Below, one piece after another: positions 44,990-50,280 of a DNA stretch of 50,280 bases; the first letter of the stretch is position 1; every line of letters begins with the position of its first letter. Source of the DNA: Catenovulum agarivorans DS-2. GTDB taxonomy: Bacteria > Pseudomonadota > Gammaproteobacteria > Enterobacterales > Alteromonadaceae. The notes beneath the pieces are model-generated. The model did no database searches. It saw nothing but the letters and a program-made list of their open reading frames with translations, and had not been told where the DNA came from. The position numbers were made by a program, and so were the translations under genes. Location: NCBI RefSeq assembly GCF_000568405.1, contig NZ_ARZY01000032.1:1-50280 (forward strand), given 5' to 3'.

Positions 44990-45166
44990 CAGATTGAATT
45001 AATGGGCAGCAGCGAGATAGTTGAGTGGACGTTAACGCCAAATGGCTTAGTAATTAAACAGCCTAAGCGTATTCCAAATGACTTAGCAATTGGCTATAAA
45101 ATTAGCTTATACGATGAAGCGGAAGTCGGCATTGGTGGTGAAGACCCAGGCGATGATGGCAACTAA
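44990..45166 (+). pseudogene. Detached 3' end of the second GH29 gene
   Basis: 58 sense codons in frame with the upstream GH29 and directly after its TAG, ending in TAA at 45164-45166. The product would contain QIELMGSSEIVEWTLTPNG and NDLAIGYKISL, matching the paralogue's SVSMIGAGELAFSQTDKG and KYAQVIKIKI. An acidic tail (GGEDPGDDGN) follows. It has no ribosome site of its own, so it is expressed only by read-through, if at all. Confidence 0.75.
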
Positions 45167-45317
45167 AACCACAGCTAAAGTGCCAATATAAATTTGCACG
45201 ACCAGAACCCAAACAAGGATGTTGTGCCTAATGGGTTCGGGTCAAACTGAGTTAATACTTGAAAACCTAACATAAATTAGCGATCGTAGCGTTTCTCCCA
45301 CAATTTAAGGAAAAACT

Positions 45318-45704
45318 ATGATTGTAATCTATGGAATTAAAGATAAGTTAAACCCAATAAAATCCACATTATCTGACGTTATCCAGTCTTGTATGACTGA
45401 TGTATTAACGCTTCCCGCAAGTAAACGCGCTCACCGAATTGTGCCATTAGACAAAGAAGATTTTTACTATCCTGATGGCAGAAGTGATTCATACACTGTC
45501 ATTGAAATAAACATGATGGAAGGGCGGCAACAAGACACCAAAAAATCTTTAATCAAACAGCTATTCAATCGCATTGAAGCAGAGTTGGGTATTTCACCAA
45601 TTGATATTGAAATTACAATAAAAGAACAACCTGCGCATTGCTGGGGCTTTCGCGGAATGACTGGTGATGAAGTGCAAGATCTAAAATATAAAGTTAATGT
45701 ATAA
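45318..45704 (+). CDS. Tautomerase-superfamily protein lacking the N-terminal proline
   Basis: A 128-residue protein with the tautomerase/MIF-like pattern: a central FYYPDGRSDSYTVIEINMMEGR, then KKSLIKQLFNRIEAELGISPIDIEITI and a CWGFRGMTGDE tail. Catalytic members begin Met-Pro, and the exposed Pro is the general base. Here residue 2 is Ile (MIVIYGIK), so the usual chemistry is not expected. A good ribosome site (AAGGA) precedes the ATG. It lies outside the galactan genes and appears to start the downstream housekeeping stretch. The function is unknown. Confidence 0.7.
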   Translation: MIVIYGIKDKLNPIKSTLSDVIQSCMTDVLTLPASKRAHRIVPLDKEDFYYPDGRSDSYTVIEINMMEGRQQDTKKSLIKQLFNRIEAELGISPIDIEITIKEQPAHCWGFRGMTGDEVQDLKYKVNV

Positions 45705-45776
45705 ACAGGCTGGTGAATACATCCGTTTTACGCGAAAGTCGTGTTTTATCGCACCACTAAATTACAGGATGAGAAA

Positions 45777-46184
45777 ATGAACTATCAGGGAAGTCGTTTC
45801 AAGACACGTAAATTCGAGAGTATGATTACCATAGCTTTCATCATGTCTCTGATATTTATGGTATTCACTAATAAATTGCCAATCGAAATTTTATACTTTT
45901 ATGCAGGGCTTAGTGTTTTTGCATTTCTTTTATATGCAGTTGATAAATCTGCAGCTCAAAACAATAGATGGCGTACACCTGAAAGGCACCTTCACTTAAT
46001 TAGTCTTCTTGGAGGTTGGATTGGTGCTTTTTGTGCCCAAAATATGTTAAGGCACAAGTCAAAGAAACGAGAATTCAAACTGATTTACAGAGTTACTGTT
46101 GCTATAAACATATGTATTTTAGGCTGGCTATTGGGAGAACAAGGCCAGCAATTTTTGCACTCAATTTTGGCTAGTTTGGAATAA
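45777..46184 (+). CDS. DUF1294 small membrane protein
   Basis: A 135-residue protein with about four hydrophobic segments and the DUF1294 core: LYAVDKSAAQNNRWRTPERHLHLISLLGGWIGAF, then RHKSKKREFKLIYRV. The family is an inner-membrane protein of unknown role, sometimes fused to cold-shock domains, which are absent here. The start is the ATG at 45777 with AGGATGAG upstream; a GTG at 45741 would add 12 residues. It is followed after 2 bp by the 2H phosphoesterase-like gene. Confidence 0.78.
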   Translation: MNYQGSRFKTRKFESMITIAFIMSLIFMVFTNKLPIEILYFYAGLSVFAFLLYAVDKSAAQNNRWRTPERHLHLISLLGGWIGAFCAQNMLRHKSKKREFKLIYRVTVAINICILGWLLGEQGQQFLHSILASLE

Positions 46185-46186
46185 TA

Positions 46187-46876
46187 ATGGTTCAGCATGT
46201 ATATGATCAAATGTGGGATAAATTTAAACTCGCTTGTCACAGGAATGAGTTTGAACTAGACCCATACCTGTTGAATGATACAAATGACAGCCGCCGAGGC
46301 ATTACGGCTTTGGCATATTTAAACCAAGCCGAACCACCTGTGGCTAAACAAATTACAAACTTCCAAGATACGATTAGAAATATTGAACCCGAGCAATATT
46401 ACTACCCAGTAGATGAGCTGCATCTAACTGTTTTATCTGTTATTTCATGCATCGCTGGATTTCAACTGAGTGATATTGAAGACCAAGCTTATGCTGACAT
46501 ATTTCAGTCAGTATTTGCTTCGGCACAACCGATTGAGCTTGAATACCGAGGAATCAGTGCCTCTGCTAACTGCATTGTTATCCAAGGGTTTCCGGTAGAT
46601 ACTGCCTTAGAAAATCTAAGAAACAAACTTCGAACACTGCTGGCTAAATCGGGCTTGAGAGTCACCTTTGATAGTCGCTATAAATTGGTTACAGCACATA
46701 GCTCTGTGATACGCTTTAGAAAACCAATAAACAATGGACGAAAACTTTTTGAGCTTTGCCAGCAGTATCGTAATCATCATTTTGGCAATGTCATTCTCAA
46801 AGATTTCGAGCTGGTGTTTAATAATTGGTATCAAAACTTAGCCGTTACCAAAACTTTGGCTAAATATTCAGGTTAA
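46187..46876 (+). CDS. 2H phosphoesterase / LigT-like protein
   Basis: A 229-residue cytosolic protein with two H-x-T/S motifs in the right places for the 2H superfamily: H79-L-T81 in ELHLTVLS and H171-S-S173 in TAHSSVIRF. The family includes 2'-5' RNA ligase-like and cyclic phosphodiesterase enzymes acting on RNA ends or cyclic nucleotides. The substrate is unknown here. It begins 2 bp after the DUF1294 stop, so the two are probably co-translated. Confidence 0.65.
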   Translation: MVQHVYDQMWDKFKLACHRNEFELDPYLLNDTNDSRRGITALAYLNQAEPPVAKQITNFQDTIRNIEPEQYYYPVDELHLTVLSVISCIAGFQLSDIEDQAYADIFQSVFASAQPIELEYRGISASANCIVIQGFPVDTALENLRNKLRTLLAKSGLRVTFDSRYKLVTAHSSVIRFRKPINNGRKLFELCQQYRNHHFGNVILKDFELVFNNWYQNLAVTKTLAKYSG

Positions 46877-46931
46877 CCCGTTTTTAATTGCAACCAGCTG
46901 CAAATAAAAATAGTTTTGTTCCATTGCCTAT

Positions 46932-47657
46932 TTATTTGCTATCAAGTCGGTAGTTTTTAAAATAGTCTGTTAAATCAGCATACAAAGTATTTACCCAAGC
47001 TTTTTCATCCTTAGCGTAAGGCATAATGTCTACTTTACGTGGGTCGTCAGGCGCAATCGCGACTTCTACATTTGTTTTACCAATGTCAGCAACCAATATA
47101 AATAGCTCTTCAATAGCGACATCCCCCATGGCTAAACATCCAATTGACAAGGCTTTGCCATGGATAAAAATATTAGTTCCTGGTTCGTTTCGCCCTTCTA
47201 ACTTAGCGTGTTTTAGGTCAAACTCATTGGGGTAATTCAGCTTCATTGATAAGTGATAGGCGCTGTTAGGGTTAAGGTACTCAAGTGTATAAATACCTTC
47301 CGGCACTTGTTTATCACCTTCGCGTAATTTAGGACCCAAAATTCCGCTGGCCGCTTTGATAGGGTAGCTTTTAATTAGTTTTTTATGGGTATTGTCTTCC
47401 GCCCACAGCTCTAGAGTTTTTTCACTTTTAATCGCTAATAATGTGATGCGCCGAGGAGGATATTGAATACCAGCTTCATTAAAATATGGAATCAATCTTG
47501 ATTTTGATTCTTCACCATATTGAGCAACTACATCTGAAATAGTTCGTTTACCCACAATTTTTTGATATACAGGAACCCACATTGGCCTACCATATATGTA
47601 AAGCGTCGAAGCGCCAAACAAAATAATTAACAAGCCAATAAAAAGTAATTTTTTCAT
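46932..47657 (-). CDS. L,D-transpeptidase family protein (YafK/DpaA-like)
   Basis: A 241-residue envelope protein with an N-terminal membrane anchor or signal (about residues 3-22). The YkuD/YafK-type catalytic motif is H166-GKALSIG-C174. Features shared with E. coli YafK (DpaA), which cleaves Braun lipoprotein from peptidoglycan, include an early TLELW segment, GILGPKLREGDKQVPEGIY and the IGCLAM motif. It is likely a periplasmic peptidoglycan transpeptidase or amidase. A small convergent hairpin near 46890-46905 separates it from the previous gene. It is monocistronic with a weak ribosome site. Confidence 0.82.
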   Translation of the reverse strand: MKKLLFIGLLIILFGASTLYIYGRPMWVPVYQKIVGKRTISDVVAQYGEESKSRLIPYFNEAGIQYPPRRITLLAIKSEKTLELWAEDNTHKKLIKSYPIKAASGILGPKLREGDKQVPEGIYTLEYLNPNSAYHLSMKLNYPNEFDLKHAKLEGRNEPGTNIFIHGKALSIGCLAMGDVAIEELFILVADIGKTNVEVAIAPDDPRKVDIMPYAKDEKAWVNTLYADLTDYFKNYRLDSK

Positions 47658-47742
47658 GTTGATTTAATGCACCTTCTTCAAATTCAATGTTGTTGCGTAA
47701 ACAACATGGTAACGATATGAGATATTCCCACAACATTAATAC

Positions 47743-48426
47743 CTAATCCTTCGCGATCAAAAACCTTTCACCAACTGGGTTGTAAGCACTGGGTTTATCT
47801 ATTTGTACAACATTAAGGTTTTGCGGTAAAAATGGTTCTAATAAAGGTGTGAATTGCTCAACATCATTAAACTTGGGGTCTAGCCACATTTCCAGCCAGT
47901 GGCCAGTTTGAGGTAAAAGTAACGGCATCGATTTAGAGTGGATGTTAGCAAGTTTCGGGTGGGGTGGTTTGGTTATAACAGAGAAGGATGTGATAGTTTC
48001 ACCAGTTGTATTATCAACCCAATCACGGCAAAGGCCTGTTAACAAGGTAGCTTCATTATCAACTGCAAACATATCATGAAAACGTGCTGATTTACCTTTG
48101 CCTTCTGTTTCACCAAAACCGCTTACAGGCACAACACAGCGTGAGGTGCGATACGCTTGATAACCCGCACTATTTTTTACATTTAGTTTGTCGTAGCGGG
48201 TATTAAATGAAGTGTATTTACTGCACTTTAAACCCGTTTCAGTTTGCTGTTGCAATAACCACCAAATTGCATTTGTTGTTTGCCTTGTGTCAGATTGGCG
48301 AACAATAGATGCTCGCTGACCTGCACCAATATAACGTTTAAACAACAAAGTTTGGTAGTTGATGCCTAATGTGTCACAAATTGCTTGAACACCTGGGTTA
48401 TCAATTACATTTAGTCTCCCACACAA
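47743..48426 (-). CDS. yedK: SRAP-family abasic-site DNA-protein crosslinking protein (YedK/HMCES)
   Basis: A 227-residue SOS-response-associated peptidase. It crosslinks to abasic sites in single-stranded DNA through an N-terminal cysteine exposed by Met removal. The start is decided by this chemistry: a TTG at 48426 gives M-C-G-R-L-N and is preceded by GGAGG at 7 nt. The upstream TTG at 48444 would bury the cysteine. Other conserved parts are FNTRYDKL, RCVVPVSGFGE and the IHSKSMPLLL histidine. The usual GFYEW is GFGET here. It appears complete and is monocistronic. Confidence 0.85.
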   Translation of the reverse strand: MCGRLNVIDNPGVQAICDTLGINYQTLLFKRYIGAGQRASIVRQSDTRQTTNAIWWLLQQQTETGLKCSKYTSFNTRYDKLNVKNSAGYQAYRTSRCVVPVSGFGETEGKGKSARFHDMFAVDNEATLLTGLCRDWVDNTTGETITSFSVITKPPHPKLANIHSKSMPLLLPQTGHWLEMWLDPKFNDVEQFTPLLEPFLPQNLNVVQIDKPSAYNPVGERFLIAKD

Positions 48427-48587
48427 AACAAAGCCTCCAAGCAAAATAGTAAAGGGCTAAATTAAATATACTACAAACTGGCGTCATTTACTGTGTCAAA
48501 GGTTTTATGTTAAGTTACCTTATCTAGACTTTAGAATACGCCAAGTTCTTGTTCTGCCTCGTTATCTGCATTCAAAGGAATGATAAA

Positions 48588-48677
48588 ATGAAAAAAATTA
48601 TTGGTTTATTGCTTGTCGCTATTTGTTTGGTTTCTGTCGGAGCACAAGAGGCTGATTTACGAGTAACTTTCATATAG
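48588..48677 (+). pseudogene. 29-codon orphan signal-peptide ORF running into a repeat
   Basis: A short frame encoding MKKIIGLLLVAICLVSVGAQE, a convincing signal peptide. It then enters the ~100-bp direct repeat and stops within 10 codons. A GGAATGATAA stretch precedes the ATG. It looks like the 5' end of a secreted-protein gene truncated by arrival of the repeat. The rest of the surrounding gap (48427-48756) holds only the repeat and AT-rich sequence. Confidence 0.45.
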
Positions 48678-48741
48678 CAAATTTGGCGATAACAGTGTGT
48701 GTTGTCATGTAAAACCTTGATAGGTTTAAATGTTAAACCGC
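48641..48741. repeat. ~100-bp direct repeat, copy 1
   Basis: It runs from AGCACAAGAGGCT to GTTAAACCGC and matches copy 2 (49871-49969) at most positions. The core AAATTTGGCGATAACAGTGTGT and the end TTGATAGGTTTAAATGTTAAACCGC are identical. The inner hairpin arms have decayed here. The two copies lie 1230 bp apart and flank the ADP-ribosyltransferase-like operon. Confidence 0.85.
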
Positions 48742-48756
48742 CATCACAGCCATAGG

Positions 48757-49350
48757 TTAATTTTGCTTCTCACGAGGTAAAAATATACCTTTAATACAAT
48801 CAGGGTTTATGATGGCTAATTGGATATGATTTTCAGAATAAAACCTTGCGCCTTCATACAGTGGAGCTCCTTCAATAAACGCGGCCCTAACAGAATCGAA
48901 AGGCTCTCCCGCTTCTTCAGCTAAAGCACACGCGTATCGAATTACAGCACAATCAAGCTCACGAGCTTTAAAGTCAAAATCATTGGAGCTAAACCCCTTA
49001 TTTGTCGGGATTTCAATGTTTTCAGCTTCCAAATCTTGTTTTAATTGTGTGTACGCTACTTTCAAAAAATCATTATATTTTTGATCAAGTAAATCTAAGC
49101 AATTGCCTAGCTCGATAACAGCGGCTAAAACAAACGGTTCTTTGATTGAACTATTCTTACGTTTGCTGTCTTGTATGGCATATTGTTTAGCTCGTTCAAG
49201 ATTATTTTCCCAAAAATAAATACCACTTCCAAGCCAATCGTATTTGTTAGTGCTGTGGCGGAAGCTGTCTTCTTGTAACAGTATTTTTAGCGCGGTAGTT
49301 TTGTCTAAGCCGTGAAAGCCATAAATAATAGATGGTTTTGAGGAGTACAT
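48757..49350 (-). CDS. Putative ADP-ribosyltransferase-fold protein (DUF3990-like)
   Basis: A 197-residue soluble protein. IIYGFHGLDKTTALKILL near the N-terminus and DWLGSGIYFWENNLERAKQYA (about residues 38-58) resemble the H and Y motifs of PARP/diphtheria-type ADP-ribosyltransferase folds. FYSENHIQLAIIN near residues 170-182 could carry the third (Glu/Gln) element. The assignment is from motif pattern only and is tentative. It starts with a TAATG overlap on the stop of a 56-codon gene, so the two are translationally coupled, the layout of many toxin-antitoxin or immunity pairs. It lies between two direct repeats. Confidence 0.5.
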   Translation of the reverse strand: MYSSKPSIIYGFHGLDKTTALKILLQEDSFRHSTNKYDWLGSGIYFWENNLERAKQYAIQDSKRKNSSIKEPFVLAAVIELGNCLDLLDQKYNDFLKVAYTQLKQDLEAENIEIPTNKGFSSNDFDFKARELDCAVIRYACALAEEAGEPFDSVRAAFIEGAPLYEGARFYSENHIQLAIINPDCIKGIFLPREKQN

Positions 49351-49520
49351 TATTTGTTTGAATTTTCAGTAACCTTTAAGTTTGAGCTACTAAAAAAACG
49401 TGGATCAATTTTGCCTTGTGAGTTTAAAACATGCGCCTTTTTAAGCAGTTCCATACGTTGCGTGTGATCTCGATTTTTACCTGCATGTTGTACGCGAGCT
49501 GTTAATTCTGCAATAGTCAT
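49350..49520 (-). CDS. 56-residue partner protein upstream of the ART-like gene
   Basis: A short gene with an excellent AGGAGGG ribosome site. The protein (MTIAELTARVQHAGKNRD..., ...LNSQGKIDPRFFSSSN...) is mostly helical and basic, with no recognised family. Its TAA overlaps the next ATG (TAATG). Size, position and coupling suit an antitoxin or accessory protein for the ADP-ribosyltransferase-like product, but this is inference. Confidence 0.6.
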   Translation of the reverse strand: MTIAELTARVQHAGKNRDHTQRMELLKKAHVLNSQGKIDPRFFSSSNLKVTENSNK

Positions 49521-49746
49521 GTACCCTCCTAAATTTAAGGTTAATTATCCGCTTATCTCTTAAATATTGCAAACATTGATAAACATCCCCTAATTTAACT
49601 AGGCTTATATCACTCGAATTACGGTATGAAAATTATTTGAGGTTAGCCACTTCCATCCATTTCAATTTCTAAAATCTGGTTGGCTTTACAAAGCTAACTA
49701 GCTGGTATAATTTTGATTATTAAACAAATAGCAACGAGCAATAGAT
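49521..49746. other. AT-rich non-coding stretch upstream of the ART-like operon
   Basis: About 225 bp with many stops in all frames. It should hold the promoter of the minus-strand two-gene operon. A short inverted repeat (TGGCTTTACAAAGCTAAC region near 49680-49700) is visible. I recognise nothing else. Confidence 0.3.
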
Positions 49747-49896
49747 TTGGGCAATTTCATACCTGTACCCGTCGATAGGCAATTTTCACAAGTATTAGCA
49801 GACGATGAATCGAGCAAATACTCGTATTTTTCAGGGTTCACAAAAAATGTTGGTTGGTCGGATTGGTTAAAGCACAAGGGGCTGGTTTACGAGTAA
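49747..49896 (+). pseudogene. 49-codon ORF, probable gene fragment ending in a repeat
   Basis: A TTG-started frame (LGNFIPVPVDRQFSQVLADD...) with protein-like composition, ending in GWSDWLKHKGLVYE and a TAA inside copy 2 of the direct repeat. No clear ribosome site and no recognised family. It may be the tail of a lost gene, cut upstream by a stop just before it. Confidence 0.3.
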
Positions 49897-49969
49897 CTTT
49901 TACATGGCAAATTTGGCGATAACAGTGTGTAGCCATGTAAAATCTTGATAGGTTTAAATGTTAAACCGC
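49871..49969. repeat. ~100-bp direct repeat, copy 2, with intact hairpin
   Basis: The same element as copy 1. Here TTTTACATGGC and its exact complement (11 bp) flank a ~23-nt loop. GGTTTAC near the start and GTTAAACC at the end form an outer imperfect pair, so the element is an imperfect palindrome of about 88 bp. GTTAAAC matches the integron GTTRRRY core, but the opposite end is a poor match. Confidence 0.85.
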
Positions 49970-50033
49970 AAAGCGTTAAACTTGTTTTGAGCAATCATTG
50001 GTCAGTTTTGGATGAGAAGCGGGCGGTCACTCT

Positions 50034-50076
50034 AGCACGCTTTTGGACAATTGTGAGTTACGAGCGAATGCGTGCT
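50034..50076. repeat. Inverted repeat
   Basis: AGCACGC and its complement GCGTGCT, about 29 nt apart, with further partial pairing outside. It is the first of three palindromic elements in the last 250 bp. Confidence 0.4.
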
Positions 50077-50113
50077 TGGTGCCAATAGCGGAAGCTTAGC
50101 TCTAGGATATTAG

Positions 50114-50141
50114 ACGTCGGCTAAAGCCAGTTAGCCGACGT
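50114..50141. repeat. Perfect 11-bp inverted repeat (hairpin)
   Basis: ACGTCGGCTAA, a 6-nt loop, then the exact complement. A strong hairpin without a T-run and not next to a recognised gene end. Confidence 0.75.
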
Positions 50142-50158
50142 TAAATACGGAAAACGCC

Positions 50159-50249
50159 GTTATAACCCGCCGGAGCGGAGTTGATTTGTTTGCGTTAGCG
50201 TAGCGATTTAACGCAAACGAAGCAACGCAGTGGAGGTCGGGTTGATAAC
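50159..50249. repeat. 91-bp nested imperfect palindrome (attC-like?)
   Basis: Outer arms are GTTATAACCCG (50159-50169) and CGGGTTGATAAC (50238-50249), complementary except for one extra base. A GTTG/CAAC pair (50180-50183, 50223-50226) follows. An inner 10-bp arm GTTTGCGTTA/TAACGCAAAC (50188-50197, 50209-50218) closes an 11-nt loop. Unpaired bulges separate the stems. The architecture recalls integron attC sites. A further GCCC/GGGC hairpin lies at 50259-50271. Confidence 0.55.
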
Positions 50250-50280
50250 CTTGTGTACGCCCGACATGGGCATTAACTAA

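Noticed and set aside
48427-50280. CRISPR array from the repeated elements
   Set aside because: Only two ~100-bp copies 1.2 kb apart with genes between them. There are no short regular repeats with spacers and no cas genes.

Overview
The window comes from an agar/porphyran-degrading marine gammaproteobacterium, most likely Alteromonadales (a Catenovulum- or Paraglaciecola-like genome). The base composition is AT-rich. It carries a TonB receptor system without SusD, a Vibrio-type Na+/sugar symporter and E. coli-like uxaA and lgoD homologues. About 40 kb (5.4-45.2 kb) is one red-algal galactan utilisation locus. No rRNA, tRNA, CRISPR array or complete transposable element was seen.

Layout. 0.05-5.2 kb (minus strand): an RND efflux pump (adaptor plus permease) followed by two small membrane proteins, with a perfect 22-bp palindrome in its promoter region. 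5.4-8.6 kb: a GH16 endo-hydrolase lipoprotein and a sulfatase. 8.7-20.9 kb: sugar transport and catabolism, with a vSGLT-like symporter, a mannitol-dehydrogenase-family reductase, a GH29 exo-glycosidase, a lone galactose-binding-like protein, then lgoD, a lactonase, an aldo/keto reductase, uxaA and a FucP-like permease. 21.0-27.7 kb (minus): TonB-dependent receptor, surface-glycan-binding-type lipoprotein and flavin-dependent halogenase. 28.2-45.2 kb: a large modular GH86, two translationally coupled DUF1080 genes (the second fused to a cytochrome c and a beta-propeller), a second sulfatase, a second GH86, an AraC regulator, a GH2 beta-galactosidase and a second GH29 whose last ~58 codons are cut off by an in-frame amber codon. 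45.3-48.4 kb: housekeeping genes (tautomerase, DUF1294, 2H phosphoesterase, L,D-transpeptidase, SRAP/YedK). 48.5-50.3 kb: a repeat-rich accessory segment with an ADP-ribosyltransferase-like two-gene operon between two ~100-bp direct repeats, followed by large palindromes.

How it fits together (inference). GH16 and the two GH86 enzymes cut porphyran/agar at the cell surface. Sulfatases remove sulfate from L-galactose-6-sulfate. The GH29 enzymes are better read as alpha-L-galactosidases than as fucosidases, and GH2 releases D-galactose. D-galactose would enter by the vSGLT homologue and L-galactose by the FucP homologue. L-galactose would then be oxidised to the lactone (aldo/keto reductase), opened (amidohydrolase lactonase), oxidised to D-tagaturonate (LgoD), reduced to D-altronate (mannitol-dehydrogenase-family enzyme) and dehydrated by UxaA to 2-keto-3-deoxygluconate. 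No GH117 or GH50 and no anhydro-galactose dehydrogenase or cycloisomerase is present. This points to the L-galactose (porphyran) part of the polymer rather than the anhydro-galactose (agarose) part. The DUF1080/cytochrome/propeller pair suggests an additional, undescribed oxidative step at the cell envelope.
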